A stretch of DNA of 64,000 nucleotides from Methylophilaceae bacterium LSUCC0717 (lineage in GTDB: Bacteria; Pseudomonadota; Gammaproteobacteria; Burkholderiales; Methylophilaceae): NCBI GenBank assembly GCA_024919195.1, contig CP103436.1, positions 682,001-746,000 of the forward strand. The letters are read 5' to 3'. Below are positions 35,074-43,803 of the stretch, piece after piece. The notes below the pieces were generated by a model. It was not told where the DNA came from. It worked only from the letters and a program-made list of their open reading frames with translations, and made no database searches. Positions within the stretch are counted from its first letter, which is position 1; the number at the start of each line of letters is the position of its first letter. Made by a program: the position numbers and the translations under genes.

Positions 35074-35361
35074 TCATTTACTCCTTAACTTGAATTCTTG
35101 AATGTTAAATAGCAGTTGATTCGATTTTTTTGACTTTCTATCTAAAAAACCTCTAAATTGGTAAGTTTCGTTAATCGTCAAATCTTCTTTTACCAAATCA
35201 CCTATCACTACAGCATTTATCTCAAATTCAACAAATTTAAAAAAAATTTTTTTACTTAAATCTTCAAAATGAATCGTTAAATTTCTGATTGGAACATTTG
35301 CTGGCGTGTATCTAATATCATCGAGACTGGACACCGCTCCAACCAACACTAATTCATTCAA
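35074..35361 (-). CDS. priB: Primosomal replication protein N (PriB)
   Basis: PriB is a small single-strand-DNA-binding OB-fold protein that helps restart stalled forks. The 95-residue protein starts NELVLVGAV and has the [12 protein letters not shown] segment, as in beta- and gammaproteobacterial PriB. Its position between rpsF and rpsR is diagnostic. It overlaps rpsF by 4 bases. Confidence 0.93.
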   Translation of the reverse strand: MNELVLVGAVSSLDDIRYTPANVPIRNLTIHFEDLSKKIFFKFVEFEINAVVIGDLVKEDLTINETYQFRGFLDRKSKKSNQLLFNIQEFKLRSK

Positions 35362-35744
35362 GATTCGCTAGTTTCCTCTTCCTTGCTATCAACTGACTCT
35401 TGATCGCCAACGATTGTTTTAGATTTTTCTTCTTTCATCATTGGGGATGGAGTTGTTACTGCATCTTTGGTTGCGAAAGTAAGGTGTCTTAAAACAGCAT
35501 CATTAAATTTGAATGATGTCTCTAGCTCTTCAAGTGTTTTCTGGTCACATTCAATATTCATTAAAACATAATGAGCTTTATGAATTTTTTGAATTGGATA
35601 AGCTAACTGTCTTCTTCCCCAGTCTTCAAGACGGTGAATGTTGCCAGAGTTTGTTTTTAGGAGGGTTTGATATCGCTCGATCATCGCAGGAACTTGTTCG
35701 CTTTGATCAGGATGAACGATAAATACAACTTCGTAATGTCGCAT
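35358..35744 (-). CDS. rpsF: 30S ribosomal protein S6
   Basis: S6 starts [24 protein letters not shown] and has the [16 protein letters not shown] segment. The C-terminus has a tail of about 30 residues rich in Glu, Ser and Lys, as in several proteobacterial S6 proteins that are tailed with glutamates. It is the first gene of the operon. Confidence 0.97.
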   Translation of the reverse strand: MRHYEVVFIVHPDQSEQVPAMIERYQTLLKTNSGNIHRLEDWGRRQLAYPIQKIHKAHYVLMNIECDQKTLEELETSFKFNDAVLRHLTFATKDAVTTPSPMMKEEKSKTIVGDQESVDSKEEETSES

Positions 35745-35800
35745 AGTGTTTCCTCTTGGTTATAGCCTCCAGTCAAATGCTGTGAGGCAAGGATAAAAAA
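35745..35800 (-). promoter_or_regulatory. Candidate S6:S18 autoregulatory leader
   Basis: In the minus-strand leader before rpsF, GCCTC and GAGGC arms (complement of 35783-35787 and 35765-35769) enclose ACAGCATTTGACTG. S6-S18 complexes are known to bind an rpsF leader hairpin in many bacteria. The fit to that motif was judged by eye and is only suggestive. Confidence 0.4.
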
Positions 35801-35806
35801 ATGTAG

Positions 35807-35834
35807 ATTATACTAACATTTCAGAGAATATCAA
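35807..35834 (-). promoter_or_regulatory. Promoter of the rpsF-priB-rpsR-rplI operon
   Basis: On the minus strand TTGATA (complement of 35829-35834) and TATAAT (complement of 35807-35812) are 16 bases apart. Transcription would start near 35800, leaving a leader of about 55 bases. Confidence 0.7.
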
Positions 35835-35851
35835 TAAAAAACAAATTGAAT

Positions 35852-37900
35852 TTATGACATATGATCTTTTAGATTGGGTCCGTACACCTTTACTTTTAAA
35901 AACTTTATTTCGTCCCTAATCTCAGCTGCTTTTTCAAATTCTAAATTTTTTGAAAACTTCTGCATACTTTTTTCAAGTTTAGAAATTTCTTTAATAAGTT
36001 TTGGTTCGGTTAAATCTTCATATTTTCTATATTTTTTACGTTCACTTTGATTAATTTTAAAAGATTCTGTGTCCATTTCTTTTTCAATAATATCTTTAAT
36101 TTTTTTTCGAACTCCAGCTGGGGTGATGTTATTTTCTGTATTGTAGGTAATTTGTCGCTCTCGCCTGCGAGTCATTTCCTTGATGGCAGACTTCATACTC
36201 TTAGTTTCAGTATTTGCATAAAATATCACCCTTCCATCTAGGTTTCTTGCTGCTCTCCCCGCTGTTTGAATTAAAGAGCGCTCAGACCTCAAAAAACCTT
36301 CTTTATCTGCATCTAAAACAGCAACCAAACCAACCTCAGGGATATCAAGACCTTCTCTCAGAAGATTAATGCCAACAAGAACATCGAATTCTTTTAAGCG
36401 TAAATCGCGAATAATCTCAACACGTTCCACAGTGTCAATATCTGAATGTAAATATTTCACCTTAATGCCATTTTCAATTAAATAATCAGTTAAATCTTCT
36501 GCCATCCTTTTTGTAAGTGTGGTGACTAACACCCTGTTCTCCTGTTCAATGGTTTTTTTTATCTCGCCTAGAAGATGATCAACCTGCGAATCAGCAGGAT
36601 AGATCTCTATCGCAGGATCCACCAAGCCGGTTGGTCGAGCAACCTGTTCCACAATGATTTTTGAATGCTTATCTTCATAATCTGCTGGAGTTGCCGAGAC
36701 AAAAACACATTGCTTCATGAGATTTTCAAACTCCTCAAATTTTAATGGGCGATTATCCATGGCGGACGGCAATCTAAACCCAAAATCAACCAGATTCTCT
36801 TTTCTTGCCCTGTCCCCTTTGTACATCCCCCCAATCTGCGGAATAGTGACGTGACTTTCATCAAAAAACATTAAGGCATTGTCAGGTAAGTAATCAATTA
36901 ATGTTGGTGGCGCTTCTCCTGGGCCTCTTCCTGATAAATGCCTGGAGTAGTTTTCTATCCCCTTACAAAAACCAATTTCATTCAGCATCTCAATATCAAA
37001 TTTTGTTCTTTGCTCTATACGCTGTGCTTCAACCAGCCTTTTTTCTTTGAGGTAAAAATTCACCCGATCATGAAGCTCTACTTTAATCTTTTCAATTGCA
37101 TTCACCACAGTTTGTCGGGGGGTGACATAGTGACTAGATGGGTAAACCGTAAATCTTTTGATTTTATTAAATAGTTGACCAGTTAGCGGATCGAATAGAG
37201 TAAGACTCTCAACTTCATCGTCAAACATCGAGATTCTTAGCGCAGTTTCTGAGTTCTCAGCTGGGAATATATCAATCACATCTCCACGAACGCGAAATGT
37301 TCCTCTTGCGAAATCAAAATCATTTCGATCGTACTGCATCGAGACAAGTCTTTGCACAATATTTCTTTGCAAGATTTTTTCACCAGATTGAATATGCAGC
37401 ACCATTCCTTGGTAATCAACTGGGTCGCCAATTCCATAAATGGCTGAAACCGAAGCAACAATAATCGAATCATCTCGTTCTAAAAGTGCTTTAGTGGCAG
37501 AGAGTCGCATTTGTTCAATATGGTCGTTAATGCTCGAATCTTTTTCTATAAAAAGGTCTCTAGCAGGAACATAGGCCTCAGGTTGGTAGTAATCGTAGTA
37601 GGAAACAAAATATTCAACGGAATTATTTGGAAAAAATTCTTTAAATTCAGAATATAGTTGTGCTGCCAAAGTTTTATTTGGTGCCATCACAATGGCAGGC
37701 CTTCCAGTTTGAGCAATAACATTTGCAATTGTAAATGTCTTTCCAGAGCCTGTTACCCCAAGCAATGTTTGAAACTTCTCATTGCGATTAATACCATCTA
37801 TCAGTTGCTCAATAGCTTTTGGCTGATCTCCTGACGGCTCAAATGGAAGAGCTAACTCATAAGGACTGTTTGGATATTTTTTATATTCGACTTCATTCAT
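35852..37900 (-). CDS. uvrB: Excinuclease ABC subunit B
   Basis: UvrB is the damage-verification helicase of nucleotide excision repair. Walker A GVTGSGKT is near residue 48, the beta-hairpin region has [12 protein letters not shown], the helicase motif DESH follows near 342, QTAGRAARN is in the last helicase motif, and a UVR domain ([21 protein letters not shown]) ends the protein. It is 682 residues, normal. It is divergent from the protease gene. Confidence 0.98.
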   Translation of the reverse strand: MNEVEYKKYPNSPYELALPFEPSGDQPKAIEQLIDGINRNEKFQTLLGVTGSGKTFTIANVIAQTGRPAIVMAPNKTLAAQLYSEFKEFFPNNSVEYFVSYYDYYQPEAYVPARDLFIEKDSSINDHIEQMRLSATKALLERDDSIIVASVSAIYGIGDPVDYQGMVLHIQSGEKILQRNIVQRLVSMQYDRNDFDFARGTFRVRGDVIDIFPAENSETALRISMFDDEVESLTLFDPLTGQLFNKIKRFTVYPSSHYVTPRQTVVNAIEKIKVELHDRVNFYLKEKRLVEAQRIEQRTKFDIEMLNEIGFCKGIENYSRHLSGRGPGEAPPTLIDYLPDNALMFFDESHVTIPQIGGMYKGDRARKENLVDFGFRLPSAMDNRPLKFEEFENLMKQCVFVSATPADYEDKHSKIIVEQVARPTGLVDPAIEIYPADSQVDHLLGEIKKTIEQENRVLVTTLTKRMAEDLTDYLIENGIKVKYLHSDIDTVERVEIIRDLRLKEFDVLVGINLLREGLDIPEVGLVAVLDADKEGFLRSERSLIQTAGRAARNLDGRVIFYANTETKSMKSAIKEMTRRRERQITYNTENNITPAGVRKKIKDIIEKEMDTESFKINQSERKKYRKYEDLTEPKLIKEISKLEKSMQKFSKNLEFEKAAEIRDEIKFLKVKVYGPNLKDHMS

Positions 37901-37956
37901 AAACTATAAATATTATCAGCAAAAGAACTTTATAGTCTCAGTTCAGTCTTTAAAAC

Positions 37957-38940
37957 ATGAAAAAATTAATATTATCTCTCATTCTTTTATCAACAACCGC
38001 AGTCGCCTACGATCAAGCTGCATTAATGCACGCATACAATTCCGTGGTGATGATTAGAGGGTATCAGGAAAATGGTTCACTTGGGTATGGGTCCGGAGTA
38101 ATTGTTGGTGAAAATGAAATTGTTACGAACTGTCATGTACTTCGTGGTACAAAAAAACCTTGGGTATCTCAAGGTGATACCACTTACTCAATTGTTTCGG
38201 TTAAATCAAATACTTGGCACGACCTATGCTTATTGGAAGTTCATAATCTAAATCGAACTCCAATACCATTAGGTACTTCTTTGTTAAATAAAAATGATGA
38301 GGTAGTTGGTATCGGACACTCAAATGGTGCTCCTGTGCCATTAACTATCGGCGGATTAATCATTGCAACATATCCAAATCAAAATGGTAACCTTATTCTT
38401 TCCAGCGCTAAATTTCGCCTAGGTGCTAGTGGAAGTGGACTGTTTAATATGAATGGTGAATTGATTGGTATAAATACATTTAAGACCACAGGGTATGGAA
38501 CCTACTATGCTGTTCCTGTTGAATGGCTAAAAGAGCTCATAGCAAAGAAAGAGTATGATGACTTTCCGATTGACGGAAAGGCGCTGTGGGAGGAAGATGA
38601 GGACAAAAAACCATACTATTTAAGAATTGCTGTACCCAAAGCAAAAATGGAGTGGGAAAAAGTCGTACCGTTAGCTAAAGAGTGGACGAAAACAGAACCT
38701 AATAATACGGAAGCATGGTATGAGCTTGGGTATGCTTATTTGTCTATGGAAAAATATATTGAAGCAAAAGAGGCATTCATTAAATCGAATCAATGCGACA
38801 AAAATAATATTGATCCGTTATTTGAGTTAGCAAAATTGTTTAAAGAAGATGACCCTGCTGTAGCTTATGCATACTATCAAAAATTAAATCAAATAAATTT
38901 GGATAAGGCGCTAGAAATAAAAGATCTTTTTGAGAAATAA
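37957..38940 (+). CDS. Exported trypsin-like serine protease with C-terminal TPR-like repeats
   Basis: A signal peptide (KKLILSLILLSTTAVA) precedes a protease domain with His60 in NCHVL, Asp89 in HDLCLLE and Ser158 in GASGSG, so the catalytic triad is intact. No PDZ domain is visible, unlike DegP. The last 110 residues include NNTEAWYELGYAYLSMEKYIEAKEAF and a second similar unit, which are TPR repeats for protein contact. It probably acts in the periplasm. It is a single gene with its own promoter region. Confidence 0.82.
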   Translation: MKKLILSLILLSTTAVAYDQAALMHAYNSVVMIRGYQENGSLGYGSGVIVGENEIVTNCHVLRGTKKPWVSQGDTTYSIVSVKSNTWHDLCLLEVHNLNRTPIPLGTSLLNKNDEVVGIGHSNGAPVPLTIGGLIIATYPNQNGNLILSSAKFRLGASGSGLFNMNGELIGINTFKTTGYGTYYAVPVEWLKELIAKKEYDDFPIDGKALWEEDEDKKPYYLRIAVPKAKMEWEKVVPLAKEWTKTEPNNTEAWYELGYAYLSMEKYIEAKEAFIKSNQCDKNNIDPLFELAKLFKEDDPAVAYAYYQKLNQINLDKALEIKDLFEK

Positions 38941-39007
38941 TTCTTCACGCGTAGTCATTTATTTTGTAGAATCTTAATCTTTAAACACTTTAATTTTAGA
39001 ACTTACC

Positions 39008-40216
39008 TTGTCCGAAAATATTACTTTATCTTCTGCAGTCCAACGTATCAAAGAATCCCCTACTCTAGCTGTCACGGCAAAAGCCTCATTATTAAAATCA
39101 CAGGGAATAGATATTATTGGCTTAGCAGCAGGCGAGCCTGATTTTGATACTCCTGAGTTTATTAAACAGGGTGCTATCCAAGCCATCAATGATGGTAAAA
39201 CAAAATATACACCGGTTGGTGGCATACCCTCATTAAAAAATGCCATTGTGGATAAATTTAAAAATGACAACGGCCTAGATTACAAGGCAGAAGAAATTGT
39301 TGTCGGTGTTGGTGGTAAACAGTGTATTTTTAATTTATGTTTATCTGTTTTAGATGCTGGTGATGAGGTGGTGATTCCTGCACCGTACTGGGTTTCATAT
39401 GAAGACATTGCTGTCCTCACCGGTGCTGAAGCAAAAATTATTTCAACAACCATTGAAGATAATTTTAAAATCACCGCAGAACAACTCGATACAGCCCTCA
39501 CTGAAAAAACAAAGTTAGTTTTTTTAAACTCACCTTCGAATCCAACAGGGTCTGTTTACACAAAAGAAGAATTGGTTCAACTGGCAACAGTCCTTCATAA
39601 ATATCCTAACGTGATCATTGCCTCCGACGACATTTATGAACATATTAATTTAAATGATCAAGTTTTTAATAATATTGTGATGGTAGATCCTAGTTTAAAA
39701 GATAGGTCAGTCATTCTTAATGGTGTATCCAAAGCCTATTCTATGACTGGATGGCGAATTGGTTATGCTGCTGGACCAACAAAAATTATTAAAGCCATGA
39801 CGAAATTACAATCACAGTCAACTTCCAACCCGTCATCGATATCACAGGCTGCTGCTGAAACAGCCCTAAGAGGTAATAATGAATGCATTGCTGAAATGGT
39901 TAAGGAATTTAAGCTAAGACATACTTATGTTGTCGAAAATATAAATAGTATTAACGGATTAAGCTGCATTCCAGCAGAGGGTGCTTTTTATGCATTTCCT
40001 TATGCTCAAGATGCGATAGATCGGCTGTTTAAAGCGAATGTGATTTCAAAAAATAACGATATCGGATTGTGTGAATACCTATTAGATAAAGCCAATGTAG
40101 CTGTTGTTCCTGGATCAGCTTTTGGTGCTGAAGGTTATTTTAGGTTATCGTTTGCCACCTCTATGGAAAATTTAGTTGAGGCTATTTCACGAATTAAAAA
40201 AGCAGTAGAAATTTAA
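39008..40216 (+). CDS. Aspartate aminotransferase (PLP class I, AspC/AatA-type)
   Basis: The protein is a fold-type I aminotransferase of 402 residues: IGLAAGEPDFDTPEFIK near the start, NSPSNPTGSVY in the middle, SKAYSMTGWRIGYAAGP with the PLP Lys, and RLSFATS at the end. This subgroup usually moves amino groups between aspartate and 2-oxoglutarate, sometimes also prephenate. The start is TTG at 39008, since the protein begins with SENITLSSAVQRI, as expected, and no ATG is near. The tRNA-Asn gene follows 52 bases later. Confidence 0.87.
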   Translation: MSENITLSSAVQRIKESPTLAVTAKASLLKSQGIDIIGLAAGEPDFDTPEFIKQGAIQAINDGKTKYTPVGGIPSLKNAIVDKFKNDNGLDYKAEEIVVGVGGKQCIFNLCLSVLDAGDEVVIPAPYWVSYEDIAVLTGAEAKIISTTIEDNFKITAEQLDTALTEKTKLVFLNSPSNPTGSVYTKEELVQLATVLHKYPNVIIASDDIYEHINLNDQVFNNIVMVDPSLKDRSVILNGVSKAYSMTGWRIGYAAGPTKIIKAMTKLQSQSTSNPSSISQAAAETALRGNNECIAEMVKEFKLRHTYVVENINSINGLSCIPAEGAFYAFPYAQDAIDRLFKANVISKNNDIGLCEYLLDKANVAVVPGSAFGAEGYFRLSFATSMENLVEAISRIKKAVEI

Positions 40217-40228
40217 TTGTATTTCATA

Positions 40229-40257
40229 TTGACCAAAAGCTATTTTCTGTTTACCAT
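40229..40257 (+). promoter_or_regulatory. Promoter for tRNA-Asn
   Basis: TTGACC (40229-40234) and TACCAT (40252-40257) are 17 bases apart, and the tRNA begins 11 bases after the -10 box. Confidence 0.55.
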
Positions 40258-40268
40258 CTCACTTCTCT

Positions 40269-40341
40269 TCCCCAATAGCTCAGTCGGTAGAGCAACGGAC
40301 TGTTAATCCGTGTGTCCCTGGTTCGAGCCCAGGTTGGGGAG
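40269..40341 (+). tRNA. tRNA-Asn (GUU)
   Basis: The acceptor TCCCCAA/TTGGGGA, D-arm AGCTCAGTCGGTAGAGC, and T-arm CCTGGTTCGAGCCCAGG form a normal cloverleaf. The anticodon GTT is at 40302-40304. CCA is encoded at 40342-40344. Confidence 0.97.
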
Positions 40342-40350
40342 CCAAATTCA

Positions 40351-40378
40351 AAGCCACATCAGCTGATGTGGCTTTTTT
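40351..40378 (+). terminator. Terminator after tRNA-Asn
   Basis: AAGCCACATCAG and CTGATGTGGCTT form a perfect hairpin at 40351-40374, followed by more Ts. It ends the tRNA transcript, and its last bases meet the stop of the convergent antiporter gene. Confidence 0.9.
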
Positions 40379-41589
40379 TATAATACTTTCTGATAAAGTC
40401 GTTTAACAAAATTAAATCTAAACATCATCACCAATACTGCACAAAGAATAATACTGAAGACTACCACCATAGAAACAATATCAATGATCACTTCTGATCC
40501 TGGAACATTATAAGTTAACGGAATGGATGCTAACACCGCCGCAGCTAAACCTTTGGGAGCCATCATTGAAATATAGGATTTATCCGTAAAACTTGTTTCT
40601 TTAAATAAGATTTTTGTCATTGGAATTCTGAAGATAAATATGAAAAAAACTAAAACGATGGCAAAAGCGAGAAGATTATATTCCTTTATTTCGAACTGAA
40701 TTCCCAAAAAAATAAAAAAGAAGATCTTTAACAAAAAAACTAACTCTCTATAAAAATCTAATTCTGTTTTTGTGAGCGGCTTAATATCATGTTTAGCCAA
40801 AATAAAATTATTAATAAAGCCAAATGATTGATAATTAGTGAGAATTAAACCAAATGCCAATGCTGCAATTGGGCCAGAATAACCAAACAACTCAGTTAAT
40901 CCATAGACAATAAATAACCATGCAATGGTTGTTGTGAGAGTGTTCGGGAAGTTTTTTATTTTATCGATAATAATGAGCCACACTGTTCCTGCAAACAGGC
41001 CGAATACGATTGCCATTATAAAAGAAGCGCCAATGCTTGATATAAACTTAATGATATTAAAAGCCTGATCTTGTTCGTAAAATTCAACGAGTGAGAATAA
41101 GGTAAGGATGCAAAGTACGTCAGTTGCTGCTGATTCAAGTAGCAAGGTTGTTTTAGTGGTTGGCTCAATATCTAAAACGTTTGTAATTGGAACAACTACC
41201 GCTGAAGATGTGCCTCCTAAAATAACTCCCAGCATCAAGCTCGAAATAAAATTTAAATCTAAAAAACTTAATGAAAAAAAAGTAACAATAATTGTGGTTA
41301 CAATAAAACTAGCCAGGGTTAAAAAACCTGAAGTTTTAAATGAATTCATCAACACCCTGAAATTTAAAGAGCAGCCACTTTCGAAAAGAATAACCACCAA
41401 AGCAATCGTCGTAATCACCTGACCTATTTTTCCAAAATCTGAGGAAGAGACCAGATGAAGAACTGGACCAATTACGATACCAAAAATGATTAGAATTAAC
41501 ACATCTGGAATTAAGGTCTTTTTAAAAACAAAACTTAAGGCATGAGCAGCAAAAATAAGAAGTCCTACAGTGAGAATTATTTGGTACAT
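40378..41589 (-). CDS. Cation:proton antiporter (Na+/H+ exchanger, CPA type)
   Basis: The 403-residue integral membrane protein has 11 to 13 hydrophobic segments and motifs of Na+/H+ exchangers: FGIVIGPVLHL, ALVVILFESGCSLNF, LGGTSSAVVVP and LLESAATDVLC, which carries the acidic ion-site residue. There is no C-terminal regulatory domain. It would exchange Na+ or K+ for H+ at the inner membrane. It is divergent from mqo. Confidence 0.86.
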   Translation of the reverse strand: MYQIILTVGLLIFAAHALSFVFKKTLIPDVLILIIFGIVIGPVLHLVSSSDFGKIGQVITTIALVVILFESGCSLNFRVLMNSFKTSGFLTLASFIVTTIIVTFFSLSFLDLNFISSLMLGVILGGTSSAVVVPITNVLDIEPTTKTTLLLESAATDVLCILTLFSLVEFYEQDQAFNIIKFISSIGASFIMAIVFGLFAGTVWLIIIDKIKNFPNTLTTTIAWLFIVYGLTELFGYSGPIAALAFGLILTNYQSFGFINNFILAKHDIKPLTKTELDFYRELVFLLKIFFFIFLGIQFEIKEYNLLAFAIVLVFFIFIFRIPMTKILFKETSFTDKSYISMMAPKGLAAAVLASIPLTYNVPGSEVIIDIVSMVVVFSIILCAVLVMMFRFNFVKRLYQKVL

Positions 41590-41627
41590 AATTTTAAGAT
41601 TTTTAAATAATTACATATAATAACGCG

Positions 41628-43085
41628 ATGCAAAAAATTGTAAATGAAATTGATATCGCCTTGATTGGTGGTGGCATAATGAGTGCTACATTGGCAACAA
41701 TTCTTCATGAAATTGACCCAAAATTAAAAATCCACCTCTTTGAAAAATTACCTTCCTTTGGCGAAGAAAGTTCTGCCGCTTTAAATAATGCCGGCACGGG
41801 TCACGCAGGAAATTGTGAATTAAATTACACGCCTGCGAAAAATAATAAAATCAATCTCAATAAAGCCCTTTCAGTCTGTGAAATGTTCGAGCTGTCCTTA
41901 CAATTGTGGGCTTATATTGTGAAAAACGATAAGAGTATTGCTCCTGAAACCTTTATTACCAAATCTTCACATGCCAGTTTTGTATGGGATAAAAGGCATA
42001 CAGAATTTTTAGAAAAAAGATTTAAGCTTATAAGCAAGCAACCTCTTTTCAAGGGAATGACTTTTACAAAAGATGCACAAACAATTAAATCGTTATTCCC
42101 TCTCCTCATCAAAGGTCGAAAAAATGATGAGAACATCTCTCTTACAAATTATGAATATGGTACGGATGTAAATTTTGGTCAGTTAACATCTATCTTAATT
42201 AAAAGATTACTGAAGAATCCATCTTTCAAAATACATACCAATGAACACGTAACCAAAATCAAAAAAATGAATAACGGTTACCAATTTCAAACACAATTTG
42301 GTCAGGTACATACAAATTTTATTTTTTTAGGTGCGGGTGGTAATTCAATTAAAATTCTTCAGAACCTCAAATTACCTCAAGCCAAAGGTTATGGTGGTTT
42401 TCCAATAAGTGGTAAATGGTTGGTATGTGACAATCAAACTATCATAAAACAGCATAAAGGTAAGGTATATAGTCAAGCCGAGACAGGAGCACCTCCGATG
42501 TCAGTGCCTCATCTCGATATTCGTAACATCAACGGCAAACAATCATTATTATTTGGTCCATTCGCCGGTTTTACCTTTAAATTTTTAAAATCAGGCTCAT
42601 TTTTAGATTTTCCCAGCTCCATCAAATTATCAAATTTAAAAGAAATACTAACCGTTGGTATCAAAAATTTAAATCTTGTCTCCTACTTAGTAAAACAGGC
42701 CTTACAAAATCATACAAACCGAATGAAACATTTAAGGAAATTCTATCCCGAGGCAAAGTCATCCGACTGGAAATTAATATCTGCCGGACAAAGAGTGCAG
42801 ATTATCAAACCTTCAGATGGTTTGTTTGGTAAATTAGAATTTGGAACAGAGATTATTTATGATAACAATAAAAATCTGGCTGCCCTATTGGGCGCATCAC
42901 CAGGTGCATCAGTTTCTGCAGCATCAATGTTAGAGATTGTTGAAAAGTGCTTTTTGAATGGGAATCAGGATTATAGAAAAAAATTAAAGGCAATTTTCCC
43001 AAGCTATGGCATAAAATTGAATGACAATCCAAGCAAGCTACAAAAACTGAGGAGTTCCTACAGAAAAATCCTGAAGCTACTTTAG
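41628..43085 (+). CDS. mqo: Malate:quinone oxidoreductase
   Basis: Mqo oxidises malate to oxaloacetate at the membrane and passes electrons to quinone. The FAD motif IALIGGGIMSATLA is at the start, the signature NNAGTGHAGNCELNYTP near residue 52, and LLGASPGASVSAASM near the end. It is 485 residues, normal. In this window it provides a route from malate to oxaloacetate for methylcitrate synthase. It overlaps rlmB by 9 bases at the 3' end. Confidence 0.95.
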   Translation: MQKIVNEIDIALIGGGIMSATLATILHEIDPKLKIHLFEKLPSFGEESSAALNNAGTGHAGNCELNYTPAKNNKINLNKALSVCEMFELSLQLWAYIVKNDKSIAPETFITKSSHASFVWDKRHTEFLEKRFKLISKQPLFKGMTFTKDAQTIKSLFPLLIKGRKNDENISLTNYEYGTDVNFGQLTSILIKRLLKNPSFKIHTNEHVTKIKKMNNGYQFQTQFGQVHTNFIFLGAGGNSIKILQNLKLPQAKGYGGFPISGKWLVCDNQTIIKQHKGKVYSQAETGAPPMSVPHLDIRNINGKQSLLFGPFAGFTFKFLKSGSFLDFPSSIKLSNLKEILTVGIKNLNLVSYLVKQALQNHTNRMKHLRKFYPEAKSSDWKLISAGQRVQIIKPSDGLFGKLEFGTEIIYDNNKNLAALLGASPGASVSAASMLEIVEKCFLNGNQDYRKKLKAIFPSYGIKLNDNPSKLQKLRSSYRKILKLL

Positions 43086-43802
43086 CTTTCTTCTGATTTC
43101 AGATACACAAATCCCTGTGGCAACAGAGACATTCAAACTTTCAATAGACCCTGACATTGGGATTGAGAATGTTAAGTCACATTTATCTTTGGTCAACCTT
43201 CTAATCCCCTTGCCCTCAGAACCCATGACCAAGGCAACATTCCCAGAGAAGTTTTGATCATAAATTGACAACTCCGAATAACCATCAGCAGCATAAATAA
43301 AAAAGTTATGTTCTTTTAATAAGTCAATTGCTCGTGATAAATTTGTCACTGAAAAAAAAGGGATGTGATTAACTGCTCCACTTGCCACCTTTGAAACAAC
43401 CGGGGTGATCCCGACAGAATTATTTTTCGGTACAATTATCCCGCTTAAATCAAAGGCGCTGGCAATCCTAAAGCAAGCACCTAAATTATGTGGGTCTTGA
43501 ACTTCATCGAGGATCAAAAAAAAGTGTTGCTTAGTGTCTTCGACCAGAAAATCCTCAAGGCTCTGTTTTGAGGAAGAGTGATTTTTTTCCGATGCGGCTA
43601 TAAATTGGTGACTGTTATCACTAAAGTTTTTCTTAAACCATTGGGCATCCATAAAGCTTACAGGGATCTTATTTTTTTGAGCAACCTCAATGATTCTCGT
43701 CATTTTTTCTGAATTTCGATCTTTACAAACAAATAGTTGATCCACATGATTACTTCTAACGGCCGAATCAACTGAATGAATCCCATAAATTAAATTAGTC
43801 AT
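43077..43802 (-). CDS. rlmB: 23S rRNA (guanosine-2'-O-)-methyltransferase RlmB
   Basis: This SpoU-family methyltransferase modifies G2251 of 23S rRNA. The three SPOUT motifs are present: LDEVQDPHNLGACFRIA, VMGSEGKGIRRL and IPMSGSIESLNVSVATGI. The N-terminal substrate-binding domain (IYGIHSVDSAV) is present, giving 241 residues. It follows rnr directly, the usual rnr-rlmB pair. Confidence 0.95.
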   Translation of the reverse strand: MTNLIYGIHSVDSAVRSNHVDQLFVCKDRNSEKMTRIIEVAQKNKIPVSFMDAQWFKKNFSDNSHQFIAASEKNHSSSKQSLEDFLVEDTKQHFFLILDEVQDPHNLGACFRIASAFDLSGIIVPKNNSVGITPVVSKVASGAVNHIPFFSVTNLSRAIDLLKEHNFFIYAADGYSELSIYDQNFSGNVALVMGSEGKGIRRLTKDKCDLTFSIPMSGSIESLNVSVATGICVSEIRRKLK

Positions 43803-43803
43803 T

